Positions 34,762 to 43,233 are shown, counted from the first letter of the stretch. The stretch is 64,000 nucleotides of DNA from an uncultured Anaerolineae bacterium (GCA_934216615.1 CAKQCB010000001.1:62001-126000), one strand, 5' to 3'. Notes: generated by a model not told the origin, from the sequence alone. Made by a program: numbers and translations.

Positions 34762-36003
34762 CTATAAGGCTTGTACCGCGCTGGTTCCCGCCACATATCC
34801 CGAAGCCCACGCCCATTGAAAATTAAACCCGCCGATGCGACCATCCACATCGAGAATTTCGCCCGCAAAAAACAGACCCGCCTGTAAGCGCGATTCCATA
34901 CGGTCTAGGTGAATCTCATTGAGGGGAATACCGCCCCCCGTGACTTCTGCATACGTATACCCGCGATCCCCAACGATGGGCAATGGGAGAGCGGTCACGG
35001 TTTGCACAAACTGTTTACGTTCATCACGCTTTAATTGGTTGCAAGGTGTTTGTACGTCAAGCCCTGCATGGATACATAACGCCTTCATCAAACGATCCGG
35101 TAAATGTGGAGAGAGTAGTTTTTGAATCGGTAGGTTCTGCGCTTGTAAAACCTGCTGTTCGAAGGCGTCGCTGTGGGTATGCGGTAACCAATTGATGATC
35201 AAGCTGGTATGCGGATCATCAATTTTAGCGGCGGTGTAATGGCGACTGATATCTAATACGCTGGGACCAGAGAGGCCAAAATGCGTGCATAAGGTCGAGT
35301 TGGTGAACGAGATTAAATGTTTGCCGTTACCATTTTTGACTGTGAGCGTTGTCGGTAAGGTGATGCCACTGATCGCGCGGATAAAGTGATTTTGAGGCAA
35401 GATCAACGGGACTAACGCAGGGAAAATATGTGGGGTGAGGCTGTGGCCGAGCGTCGTCGCAAAAGAATAACCTGCGCCATCAGAACCGCTTTTAGGTAAA
35501 CTTTTCCCGCCTGTACATAAGATGATGCGTTTTGCGCGAGCCGTTCCCCATTCGCCCCGTAAATGAAACTCGTTTTGATCGGTCGAGATGGATTCAACCC
35601 GATGCTCTTTGAGGATTTTAACCCCCACACGTTGGGCTTCATCAACCAGTGCGTTGAGAACCGTGCGGGCATCGTCACTGACGGGGAATAGTTTTCCGGT
35701 TTCTTCGCGTTTGAGGGCGACGCCTAAATCTGCAAAAAAGCGTGTTGTATTCGCCACTGTGAACCGTCGTAACACTTTGTTGATCGCGTTTGGGGAAGCG
35801 CCTGCATAAGCGCTTGCATCCACTTCGTGATGTGTGACATTACAACGCCCACCGCCCGCCACGAGGATTTTTGCCCCCAGTTTTTTCGCGCCTTCAAAGA
35901 TGACAATATTCAGTTGTGGCGCTGTGCGCCCCGCTATGATGGCGCTCATCAACCCCGCAGCGCTCGCGCCAACGATGATTAGATCAGCTTGAATTTCACG
36001 CAC
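34762..36003 (-). CDS. HI0933/YhiN-type FAD-dependent oxidoreductase
   Basis: A 413-residue flavoprotein of the HI0933 (BaiN-like) family. The N-terminus has the dinucleotide-binding LIIVGASAAGLMSAI and the family signature KKLGAKILVAGGGRCNVTH. The middle holds CTGGKSLPKSGSDGAGYSFA and the end GEILDVDGRIGGFNFQWAW with ASGYVAGTSAV. Its substrate is unknown in most bacteria. The start is GTG 36003, overlapping the upstream response regulator gene by eight bases, so both share a transcript. Confidence 0.92.
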   Translation of the reverse strand: MREIQADLIIVGASAAGLMSAIIAGRTAPQLNIVIFEGAKKLGAKILVAGGGRCNVTHHEVDASAYAGASPNAINKVLRRFTVANTTRFFADLGVALKREETGKLFPVSDDARTVLNALVDEAQRVGVKILKEHRVESISTDQNEFHLRGEWGTARAKRIILCTGGKSLPKSGSDGAGYSFATTLGHSLTPHIFPALVPLILPQNHFIRAISGITLPTTLTVKNGNGKHLISFTNSTLCTHFGLSGPSVLDISRHYTAAKIDDPHTSLIINWLPHTHSDAFEQQVLQAQNLPIQKLLSPHLPDRLMKALCIHAGLDVQTPCNQLKRDERKQFVQTVTALPLPIVGDRGYTYAEVTGGGIPLNEIHLDRMESRLQAGLFFAGEILDVDGRIGGFNFQWAWASGYVAGTSAVQAL

Positions 36004-36427
36004 GCTTTAACTTCGCACGTTTGGCAAGCTGTTCATTCAGTTGGGTAATAAAATCTTTTCGCGGGGGGAGAGGCTTCTCTAAAAAGAGATCAGCCCCGGA
36101 ATAGTCCATGAGTTCTTGTTTCTCTTTTTCCGTCAAGGAATAGGCGGTCATGATGACGACCACAATATTATTCAGAACCGGACTTTGACGGATGCGGTAA
36201 GCGACATCGAACCCACTGATTTTTCCCGGTAAGCGAAAGTCTAACAGTGCGAGGTGAGGGCGATACGAACGGTATCCCCCTTTGTCATAATCATCAACCC
36301 ATGCGATGGCATCTTCCCCTGTGGTGAAGGGGATGTCATTTAACCCACTGAGTTGGAGTATTTCGAATAGCGTGTCATAGATTGAGGTTTCATCTTCAAC
36401 AATAATACACGAATTCATTTTTTTCAT
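35996..36427 (-). CDS. Stand-alone response regulator (REC domain)
   Basis: This 143-residue protein is a single receiver domain. The acidic pair is in IIVEDETSIYD, the phospho-accepting Asp in LALLDFRLPGKISGFDV, the switch Thr in VIMTAYS and the Lys in LFLEKPLPPRK. There is no output domain, so it signals by protein contact. ATG 36427 was chosen over TTG/GTG at 36445/36442 because GGTGAG stands ten bases before it. No kinase gene is adjacent; the REC-kinase gene at 48.6 kb is one possible partner. Confidence 0.9.
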   Translation of the reverse strand: MKKMNSCIIVEDETSIYDTLFEILQLSGLNDIPFTTGEDAIAWVDDYDKGGYRSYRPHLALLDFRLPGKISGFDVAYRIRQSPVLNNIVVVIMTAYSLTEKEKQELMDYSGADLFLEKPLPPRKDFITQLNEQLAKRAKLKRA

Positions 36428-36675
36428 ACGATTTAAACTCACCAATGACCGTTGCTAAGAATAAATTATAAAATGGCTTCCCATTATTATAGTTTGTTTT
36501 GTCGATCCCATGTATCGATTTGGGTTGTCACTTTCACCCATACCTCCAAAGGTTAAGGAAACTTTATATTTTTGCTAGACGGACAAAAGTCATTCGGTTT
36601 TGATTTTGAAACCTATTCTATGACTTTTGAACAAAATGCTTTAGGCCTCGTATTAAGTAATATCAGGGGGCATTC

Positions 36676-37320
36676 ATGGACCAGCGCGAAACTGAACAAC
36701 AGCTTTTACTACAGGCACGAGAGGGTGATTATGACGCATTTGGAGACCTCCAAGGGCTGATCGACCCGATGCTGCGCCGTTTCATCCGACGGTTAATTGG
36801 CATGAACGATGCTGAAGATGATATTTTGCAATCGGTATATATCGCGCTCTTTAAAAAAATGCACACGATTGAACCTGTCAGTAACTTTCGCGCTTACCTG
36901 TTTCAGATGACGCGCAATCGTTGTTACGATGAATTGCGCAGTTTGGGGCGGTATGAATCCGTCTCGATTGATGATGACGATGCGCCAGCGGAATTTAACC
37001 TCGCGCTGACCGATGTTAACGATGTCCCCCAATCTGAAGAAGTGGCACATTGGCTTCTGCTTCAGTTGGAAGTGCAAGATGCGATGAACCGCCTGCCTGA
37101 AGTACAGCGTCAAACGTTGATTTTGTATTCGGAAGAGGAGATGTCCTATGCTGAAATTGCCGAAGCGATGGAAACCACCATCGGCACTGTAAAATCACGT
37201 TTGTTTTATGCGAAGAAGACTTTGCGGGCGCATTTACGTCCGGAAATTTTGCAAGCGCTCGACTTTGAATTTGGAAACGAAACTGCCGAACCTGCGGAAA
37301 AAGTTGCCGCGTTGGACTAG
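36676..37320 (+). CDS. ECF-type RNA polymerase sigma factor
   Basis: A 214-residue sigma-70 family protein with region 2 (LIDPMLRRFIRRLIGMNDAEDDILQSVYIALF, about 30-62, with FRAYLFQMTRNRCYDELR closing it), an acidic linker (IDDDDAPAEF) and region 4 (LPEVQRQTLILYSEEEMSYAEIAEAME with TIGTVKSRLFYAKKTLR, about 135-190). It directs polymerase to a stress or envelope regulon. The following gene, 29 bases on, encodes a soluble Pro-rich protein and not a recognisable anti-sigma factor. The start follows GGGGG at normal spacing. Confidence 0.92.
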   Translation: MDQRETEQQLLLQAREGDYDAFGDLQGLIDPMLRRFIRRLIGMNDAEDDILQSVYIALFKKMHTIEPVSNFRAYLFQMTRNRCYDELRSLGRYESVSIDDDDAPAEFNLALTDVNDVPQSEEVAHWLLLQLEVQDAMNRLPEVQRQTLILYSEEEMSYAEIAEAMETTIGTVKSRLFYAKKTLRAHLRPEILQALDFEFGNETAEPAEKVAALD

Positions 37321-37349
37321 AAACCTGCTTATATTAAGGAGCAAATAAA

Positions 37350-37916
37350 ATGGCTGAAGAAATGAATAGTGCTGAACTCAATCAAGTTTTGATGGCGTTC
37401 AAAGCCTTGTCAAAAAATGTTGAAAAACAACTGCACATTGGTATTTACGAAGGCACAGGCGATATTTCGGTACGCAGTTACCAAGCCTTGCATCGTAAAA
37501 TCAAAGAGTTGTTGCCAGATGATTTTTACATCACTGAAGTGCTGACCTATGAACCCGTTGAAGGGAATGACCGCCAGAAGTTAGGCGCGATCAATATCCT
37601 GTGTGGGCAAATGACGGATTATCTCAAGGAACTTTTGCGCAACCATCCCAGTGGGGATGGCAGTTCCTTCGCTTTTCGTGGTGATGCAGATGAGTTGAAA
37701 GGCTTGGGGCGTGAGCTTCAAGATCAAATTTTGTCGCTTACCAAGAACTCGATCCGTCGGGCGATTTCGAATATCGACATTCAGGTGAACAGTTCCCGTG
37801 AAGGGCGTGATGTGCCAGAGCCACCGCAACCCCCGCAACCACCGCATGCACCTCAACCACCGCAGCCACCAACGGTTGTACCACCTACACCCCCCAATTT
37901 TTCTGACGAAGAATAA
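37350..37916 (+). CDS. Unknown protein with Pro-rich C-terminal tail
   Basis: I do not recognise this 188-residue protein. It has AAGGAG eight bases before the ATG. Residues 1-145 look helical and soluble (LNQVLMAFKALSKNVEKQL, RSYQALHRKIKELLPDDF, LGRELQDQILSLTKNSIRR). The tail (about 155-183) is made of PPQPP-type repeats. The position, directly after an ECF sigma gene and before a terminator, suggests a partner or target of that sigma factor. It has no membrane segment or zinc motif of known anti-sigma factors, so an anti-sigma role is only a possibility. Confidence 0.7.
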   Translation: MAEEMNSAELNQVLMAFKALSKNVEKQLHIGIYEGTGDISVRSYQALHRKIKELLPDDFYITEVLTYEPVEGNDRQKLGAINILCGQMTDYLKELLRNHPSGDGSSFAFRGDADELKGLGRELQDQILSLTKNSIRRAISNIDIQVNSSREGRDVPEPPQPPQPPHAPQPPQPPTVVPPTPPNFSDEE

Positions 37917-37930
37917 TTGGAATACGATCA

Positions 37931-37967
37931 ACACCGTGTCATCCATTGAGAGGGCACGGTGTTTTTA
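37931..37967 (+). terminator. Terminator after the sigma factor operon
   Basis: ACACCGTG (37931-37938) pairs with CACGGTGT (37955-37962) around a 16-base loop and runs into TTTTATTTT. Confidence 0.82.
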
Positions 37968-38028
37968 TTTTGCAAAATATTGTTTTTGCTTATGATCAAT
38001 AGTTACGAAAATTTGTATATTTTTTGGT

Positions 38029-38056
38029 TTGATTACAGACATTCGCACTATATAAT
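38029..38056 (+). promoter_or_regulatory. Promoter of the ATP-grasp gene cluster
   Basis: TTGATT (38029-38034), a 16-base spacer and a consensus TATAAT (38051-38056) lie 66 bases before the proposed start of the C26 hydrolase gene. This is the only clear promoter seen before the five-gene unit. Confidence 0.6.
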
Positions 38057-38121
38057 AAATAGATTAAGCATCATGCGAAGCCCTGTTTTCGTGTGATTTT
38101 GTCCAGTAAAGGCGGTGCTTT

Positions 38122-38844
38122 ATTTCTCGTAAACCTTTGGTTGGTATTCCAACCTTTCATGACACAACGCTACCCGACAAAATGCCACAACGTTTTGCGA
38201 TGAGCCGTCCATACCTTACCGCGCTTGAATCAGTTGGGGCCGCGGCGGTTTTATTTCCTTTGGATATCAGCCGTGAAACCATGCGCACGTTATTTGATAC
38301 GGTAGATGCCATCTTCCTTGCGGGTGGTGGGGATATGAACCCACATTGTTACCGCACCGACGCCTACCAAAAGACCGAAGGCATTGATGACCTGCGGGAC
38401 TCTGCCGAACTGATTTACGCCCAATGGGCATTAGATGAGAACAAACCCTTGCTCGGCGTCTGTCGTGGCGTGCAAGCCTTGAATGTGGCGGCGGGGGGCA
38501 CTTTGATGCAAGACATCACCGACATGCACCCTGATTCGATACGGCATCAATATTTCCCTGAATTCCCGCGTGAATATGTGGCGCACCCTGTGGAAACCAT
38601 CCCCGGCTCACGCCTCGAAGGGATTTTAGGGCGGGATGCGCATGTGAACAGTTTTCATCACCAAGCGGTGTTACAACTTGCGGAGGGGTTTCAAGTGGCG
38701 GCCATCGCGCCGGACGGCGTGATTGAAGCGATTGAACACCCGACCAACACGTTTGCGTTAGGGGTGCAGTGGCATCCTGAAAGTTTGATTGATAAAGACC
38801 ATTCCATGCTGGACCTGTTCAAGGCATTTGTCAGCGTGGCGTAA
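38122..38844 (+). CDS. C26 family gamma-glutamyl hydrolase (PuuD-like)
   Basis: This class I glutamine-amidotransferase-fold hydrolase (about 240 residues) cleaves gamma-glutamyl amides. The motifs are SRKPLVGIPTF at the start, AIFLAGGGDMNP, PLLGVCRGVQALNVAAGGTL with the nucleophile Cys, and LGVQWHPES with the His-Glu pair, so the triad is complete. No ATG precedes VGIPT. TTG 38137 is possible, but AAAGG lies nine bases before ATT 38122, which would yield the usual family start; I annotate ATT with caution. It is the first gene of a five-gene unit with two ligases, so it may trim or recycle their products. Confidence 0.88.
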   Translation: MSRKPLVGIPTFHDTTLPDKMPQRFAMSRPYLTALESVGAAAVLFPLDISRETMRTLFDTVDAIFLAGGGDMNPHCYRTDAYQKTEGIDDLRDSAELIYAQWALDENKPLLGVCRGVQALNVAAGGTLMQDITDMHPDSIRHQYFPEFPREYVAHPVETIPGSRLEGILGRDAHVNSFHHQAVLQLAEGFQVAAIAPDGVIEAIEHPTNTFALGVQWHPESLIDKDHSMLDLFKAFVSVA

Positions 38845-38864
38845 TACACGGAAGTTGTTTGTAC

Positions 38865-40025
38865 ATGAAATTTCATCGAAATTATCCGCAGGAAGATGGG
38901 AAGCCCCATCTTCTTTCGTTACCACAACGATTGGCTGACGACGGAACGTATACAGGCAAAGGCGTCGTGATCGCTTTCATCGACTCTGGGTTTTACCCCC
39001 ACCCAGACTTAGCAGGGCGGATTGATCTGTATGTAGATGCGTCAGTGAAAGAGATTCAACTCAACACCCCATTTGATGAGCCGCTGCCGATGAGTTGGCA
39101 CGGCCAGATGACGAGCGTGATCGCCGCTGGATCGGGTAGCCTCTCTGATGGGTGCTATCGGGGTGTCGCGCCGTCCGCGCACGTGATCTTGATCAAAGTC
39201 AGCACCCCCAAACATCAAATCAAAGAAGCGGATATCCTGCGCGGGTTGAATTGGGTGATTGAGCATGGCGCTGAGTATCACATCCGTGTGGTGAATGTTT
39301 CTGTCGGCGGGGATTTTCCAGATAATGACCCGCGTCATCCCCTGCATGTGGCGGTTTCGACATTGGTCGCGCAGGGGGTCACCGTCGTTGTAGCGTCCGG
39401 CAACAGCGGGCGCGATGTGGTTTTACCACCTGCCTCGTCAGCGTCGGTGATTACTGTCGGCGCGTATAACGATCAAAACAGTCATGACCCGACGCTGTGG
39501 CAAACATACCCGAATAACTTTGGACTGGGTGAAGGGGATGTTACCAAGCCGGATATCTATGTGACGGGACGTTTTATCCCATCGCCTATCTTGCCCAGTT
39601 CGTTGGTCGATCAACGCGCCAAGTTTCTCATCCGCCTTTTGGATGAGGACTTAGACACCCTGCATTTGCAGGAAATTTTGAAAGTGGGGCGGGTGGTGTT
39701 GAAGCTCACCCCGTTGCAATCGATACGTCCATCTTTGAAGGTGCTCAAGAAGCTCCAAGGTTGGATTGACGAATACAAACTGGTCGATGCCCATTATCAA
39801 CACGTTGATGGTACGAGCGTATCTACGGCAATTGTGAGCGGGGTTTGTGCGCAGTTGTTAGAGGCGAACCCGAGTTTGACACCTGTTGAAATAAAAGATA
39901 TTCTCATTCAAACAGCTTCAAGCGCACCGACTACATTGGAACAAGCACAACCGAATAACAAACTTATCAATTTACCAAATGCATTGGCTGAGGCCACCAG
40001 AAGAATTACACGGCATCCTCTATGA
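38865..40025 (+). CDS. Intracellular subtilisin-like (S8) serine peptidase
   Basis: A 386-residue subtilase without signal peptide or propeptide, so probably cytoplasmic. The triad is visible: Asp about 40 in IAFIDSGFYPHPDL, His about 79 in SWHGQMTSVIAAG, Ser about 318 in GTSVSTAIVSG; the oxyanion Asn is in VVASGNSG. The usual Pro after GTSxA is missing. An insertion of about 90 residues (roughly 225-310, IRLLDEDLDTLHLQEIL region) precedes the Ser block. ATG 38865 follows GGAAG at eight bases. Its stop overlaps the esterase start (ATGA), so the two are coupled. Confidence 0.9.
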   Translation: MKFHRNYPQEDGKPHLLSLPQRLADDGTYTGKGVVIAFIDSGFYPHPDLAGRIDLYVDASVKEIQLNTPFDEPLPMSWHGQMTSVIAAGSGSLSDGCYRGVAPSAHVILIKVSTPKHQIKEADILRGLNWVIEHGAEYHIRVVNVSVGGDFPDNDPRHPLHVAVSTLVAQGVTVVVASGNSGRDVVLPPASSASVITVGAYNDQNSHDPTLWQTYPNNFGLGEGDVTKPDIYVTGRFIPSPILPSSLVDQRAKFLIRLLDEDLDTLHLQEILKVGRVVLKLTPLQSIRPSLKVLKKLQGWIDEYKLVDAHYQHVDGTSVSTAIVSGVCAQLLEANPSLTPVEIKDILIQTASSAPTTLEQAQPNNKLINLPNALAEATRRITRHPL

Positions 40026-40741
40026 AACGAGAATATCATCGCTGGTTCAGTCCTTCTTTAAATCGTGATATGGAACTGCTCGCATTTGGGCATAGTGGCG
40101 CTCGCATGTTGGTCTTTCCTTCATCGATGGGACGGTTCTTTGAGTGGGAAGATCGGGGCATGATCGGCGCGCTGGCAGGTCACATTGAAAGCGGTGGCCT
40201 ACAGGTATTTTGTGTGGACAGTGTCGATTCTGAAAGCTGGTATTGCGACTGGGCACACCCCAGCGGACGGGCGATCCGTCACCAAGAATATGACCAATAC
40301 TTATTGAATGAAGTTTTACCCCTGACCCAATCCGAAAACCCCAATCCATTTTTAATTACAGCAGGCGCGAGTTTTGGCGCATACCACGCGATGAACTTTG
40401 GCTTGCGCCATCCCGATAAAGTGGATCGCATCATCGGCTTGAGCGGTGTTTATGACATCCGCCGTTTTACCGGTGGCTACAGTGATGACAACGTGTATTT
40501 TAATAATCCCGTCGCCTTCATTCCCAATGAAACCGATGAGGGGCGTTTAGCGATGCTTCGCCATTTGGACATCATCATGGCAACGGGTGTGGATGACCGC
40601 TTAATTGATAGCGCGCGTTACTTGTCAGGTTTATTATGGGCAAAAGGGATCGGCAACGCCTTGCGCGAGTGGCAAGGTTGGGCACATGATTGGCCGTATT
40701 GGCAAAAAATGCTTCTACAGTATGTCAACGGGCATGATTAA
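40022..40741 (+). CDS. Esterase, alpha/beta-hydrolase fold (esterase D-like)
   Basis: A 239-residue protein of the putative esterase family that also includes enterochelin esterase and S-formylglutathione hydrolase. The nucleophile elbow reads TAGASFGAYHAMNFG (G-x-S-x-G), and the C-terminal GWAHDWPYW supplies the likely catalytic His. The first part (REYHRWFSPSLNRDMELLAFGHSG) fits the family strands. It starts inside the protease stop codon and precedes the ATP-grasp gene by 65 bases. In this setting it could release, cyclise or hydrolyse an ester intermediate; that is inference. Confidence 0.85.
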   Translation: MKREYHRWFSPSLNRDMELLAFGHSGARMLVFPSSMGRFFEWEDRGMIGALAGHIESGGLQVFCVDSVDSESWYCDWAHPSGRAIRHQEYDQYLLNEVLPLTQSENPNPFLITAGASFGAYHAMNFGLRHPDKVDRIIGLSGVYDIRRFTGGYSDDNVYFNNPVAFIPNETDEGRLAMLRHLDIIMATGVDDRLIDSARYLSGLLWAKGIGNALREWQGWAHDWPYWQKMLLQYVNGHD

Positions 40742-40806
40742 GTCGAGTACCGCTTAAATATTAGGCAATTTTATCTACAAAAATAGCATTTAGAGGGTTT
40801 TTTATA

Positions 40807-41766
40807 ATGACTCAAAGTGAACCTTTACGCATTGGATTATTGGTAGGCCGTGAATGGTCATTTCCTCCGGCTTTCATTGATGAAGTGAACCGCCGTGATG
40901 AAGGGGTCGTCGCTGAGTATGTGCACTTAGGGGGCACTCGTATGAGCGAACCTAACCCATACCGTGTGATTATAGACCGTATTTCACATGAAGTGCCGTA
41001 CTACCGCTCTTATTTGAAGAATGCTGCACTTTCTGGTGTCAAGGTGGTCAATGATCCGTTCATGTGGACCTCTGACGATAAATTTTTTGGCGCATCCTTA
41101 GCCAATGAACTAGGGGTTGCTTCCCCAAAGACGATTGTATTGCCGAATAAAGATTACGTCCCGGGGATTGTGCACAGCGAAAGTTTGCGCAACCTCAATT
41201 ACCCGCTGGATTGGGATTGGATCGTTTCCAACGTGGGCATGCCGTGTATTTTGAAAGATGCTCATGGGGGCGGTTGGCGTGATGTCTATGTCGTGCGCTC
41301 GCTCGACGAGTTGATCTATCGCTATAACTCATCCGGCTTGTTGACGATGATCGTCCAAGAATTCATCGAGTGGGAAAATTACGCCCGCTGTATGTGTTTA
41401 GGCCAGAACGAAGTCTATGTGATGCGTTATGACCCGCGCGAACGTCACTATTACGAAGATCACAACTTCTCGCCTGCATTGTATGATCGGATCGTGAACG
41501 ATTCTCTGCGGTTGGTCAAAGCGCTTGGTTATGACATGAACACCGTAGAATTTGCGATTCGCGATGACATCCCTTATGCGATTGATTTTATGAACCCCGC
41601 GCCAGATATGGACGTGAACTCGTTAGGGCGTAAGCATTTTGACTGGATGGTTTCGCACATGGCCGATATGTGTATTCAATTCGCAAAATCTTCTGAACAA
41701 ACGGCAGATCGCTATGTATGGTATGACATGGTGAAGGAATATCGCGCTTCGCAATCCGAACCTTAA
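40807..41766 (+). CDS. ATP-grasp ligase, RimK-like
   Basis: A 319-residue ATP-grasp protein. The N-terminal domain (RIGLLVGREWSFPPAFIDEV) is Rossmann-like; ATP-binding parts are CILKDAHGGGWRDVYVV (phosphate-binding Lys and Gly loop), MIVQEFIEW (hinge), and TVEFAIRDDIPYAIDFMNPAP, where Glu and Asn bind Mg. Such enzymes join a carboxylate to an amine through an acyl phosphate, as in glutathione synthetase or RimK. Which substrate it uses is not visible. AGAGGG stands eight bases before the ATG. The second ligase gene follows after 13 bases. Confidence 0.85.
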   Translation: MTQSEPLRIGLLVGREWSFPPAFIDEVNRRDEGVVAEYVHLGGTRMSEPNPYRVIIDRISHEVPYYRSYLKNAALSGVKVVNDPFMWTSDDKFFGASLANELGVASPKTIVLPNKDYVPGIVHSESLRNLNYPLDWDWIVSNVGMPCILKDAHGGGWRDVYVVRSLDELIYRYNSSGLLTMIVQEFIEWENYARCMCLGQNEVYVMRYDPRERHYYEDHNFSPALYDRIVNDSLRLVKALGYDMNTVEFAIRDDIPYAIDFMNPAPDMDVNSLGRKHFDWMVSHMADMCIQFAKSSEQTADRYVWYDMVKEYRASQSEP

Positions 41767-41779
41767 GAATGGCATTCTG

Positions 41780-43129
41780 ATGATTACAGAAGCAATCAAC
41801 CGATACCATGACCTCATCACCGATACCTTAGCGGCAGAGACGTATGGGGTCATGAATGAAGAACTTCGTAAACGGCGGTGCTACTTCGGTGACCGCCCTT
41901 TATGTACTGTCCTGCGCCCGAATTTCTTCGAACCTCAAGACTGGAATTATCTCAAAGCTGAAACTGAAGTGTTGTTAGGCGCGTTTCGCAAAGCCCATCA
42001 TTTTGCGATGGCGAACGCTGACTTTCGCGCTCAACTGGATTTAGAGTCTTATGAAGAACAGTTATTTATGCTGGACATCGGTTTTGAAGTCCCGTGGACA
42101 ACTTCACGCTTAGACTCGTTCTTTGATATCGAACAGGGCAGTTTGCGGTTCGTCGAATACAACGCCGAAACCCCTGCGGGCATGGCTTATGAAGACCAGA
42201 TTGCCGACGTGTTTCTGAATTTGGAAATCATGCGCCGTTTTAACGAAGACTACGAAATCCGCAGTTTTCATGTCAGTCAGGGGTTGATCGCCTCGATGTT
42301 GGAAATCTATCGGCAAGCGGGCAAGCGCGATCTTCCTCAAATTGCGATTGTAGATTGGGGCGACGTCCCTACGTTAAACGAACACATGATTTGCCAAGAG
42401 CTGTTCGAGCGTGAGGGGATTCGTACCATCTTGGCGGACCCGCGCGGGCTAGAATACCGTCATGGTCATTTATGGGCGGGGGATTTCCGCATCGACTTAA
42501 TTTATAAACGTGTCTTATGCAGTGAGCTGATCCACCGTATGGGCATGGATAACGCCATTGTCCACGCTCTCAAAAACCGCGACGTGGTGATGTCGAATGC
42601 GTTTAGCGCCAAACTTCTCGCGAAAAAGGCGAGTTTTGTTCTGTTGAGCGACGAAAATAACAATTACCTGTTTGATGATGAAGAACGCCGTGTGATTGAG
42701 GAACATATTCCTTGGACGCGCCGTGTGCAAGAGCGCAAAACTCATTTTCATGGGGATGAGGTCGATCTCTTGCCGTTCATCTCACAAAACCGCGATAACC
42801 TCGTCTTAAAACCGAATGATGAATACGGCGGAAAAGGCGTGTTGATCGGTTGGGAAACATCCCAAGACCTGTGGGATCAAACGCTTTTGCAGGCGATGCA
42901 CATGCCTTATGTGGTGCAAGAACGGGTGCATATCGCCTATCAAGACTTCCCTTCGTATGTAGACTCTCAACTGCTGATCGACCCGCGCTTGGTGGATACC
43001 GACCCATTCATTTTTTATGGCCGTACCACCAGCGGAACGATGGCGCGTCTTTCACGAAGCACCTTGTTGAATGTCACTGCGGGGGGCGGGTCGATCACGC
43101 CGACCTTCATCGTCCAAAAACGTAGCTGA
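41780..43129 (+). CDS. Circularly permuted ATP-grasp ligase
   Basis: A 449-residue protein of the circularly permuted type 2 ATP-grasp group. Marks are LRFVEYNAETPAGMAYED (the Mg-binding block, here placed before the ATP-binding Lys loop), FSAKLLAKKASFVLLSDE, and LVLKPNDEYGGKGVLIGWE. Relatives form amide or peptide bonds, often with an alpha-helical partner and peptidases, but the usual partners are absent here. It is paired with a normal ATP-grasp ligase, which suggests two successive ligations. It is the last gene before a strong terminator. Confidence 0.85.
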   Translation: MITEAINRYHDLITDTLAAETYGVMNEELRKRRCYFGDRPLCTVLRPNFFEPQDWNYLKAETEVLLGAFRKAHHFAMANADFRAQLDLESYEEQLFMLDIGFEVPWTTSRLDSFFDIEQGSLRFVEYNAETPAGMAYEDQIADVFLNLEIMRRFNEDYEIRSFHVSQGLIASMLEIYRQAGKRDLPQIAIVDWGDVPTLNEHMICQELFEREGIRTILADPRGLEYRHGHLWAGDFRIDLIYKRVLCSELIHRMGMDNAIVHALKNRDVVMSNAFSAKLLAKKASFVLLSDENNNYLFDDEERRVIEEHIPWTRRVQERKTHFHGDEVDLLPFISQNRDNLVLKPNDEYGGKGVLIGWETSQDLWDQTLLQAMHMPYVVQERVHIAYQDFPSYVDSQLLIDPRLVDTDPFIFYGRTTSGTMARLSRSTLLNVTAGGGSITPTFIVQKRS

Positions 43130-43154
43130 GCGTTTAAGGTAAAGTAACAACATA

Positions 43155-43185
43155 AAAAATCCCGATCATGTGATCGGGATTTTTG
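43155..43185. terminator. Bidirectional terminator after the ATP-grasp cluster
   Basis: The arms AAAAATCCCGATCA (43155-43168) and TGATCGGGATTTTT (43171-43184) are perfectly complementary, with T runs on both strands. Confidence 0.92.
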
Positions 43186-43195
43186 TTTGAGTGTA

Positions 43196-43224
43196 GATGA
43201 GGGCGTTAAGTTCTCGCCCTCATC
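43196..43224 (-). terminator. Hairpin after the PKD lipoprotein gene
   Basis: GATGAGGGCG (43196-43205) pairs with CGCCCTCATC (43215-43224) around a 9-base loop, 10 bases beyond the stop of the PKD gene. No T run follows directly, so the bidirectional stem at 43155 may do the actual termination. Confidence 0.5.
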
Positions 43225-43233
43225 GGTATGATG

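Noticed and set aside
36572..36760. 62-codon frame before the sigma factor gene
   Set aside because: It overlaps the sigma factor start in another frame and has no ribosome site.
37993..38064. 23-codon frame starting MINSYENL upstream of the C26 gene
   Set aside because: No ribosome site, and it overlaps the promoter boxes at 38029-38056.
40742..40806. RiPP precursor gene between esterase and ATP-grasp genes
   Set aside because: No open frame with start and ribosome site exists in the 65-base gap on either strand.
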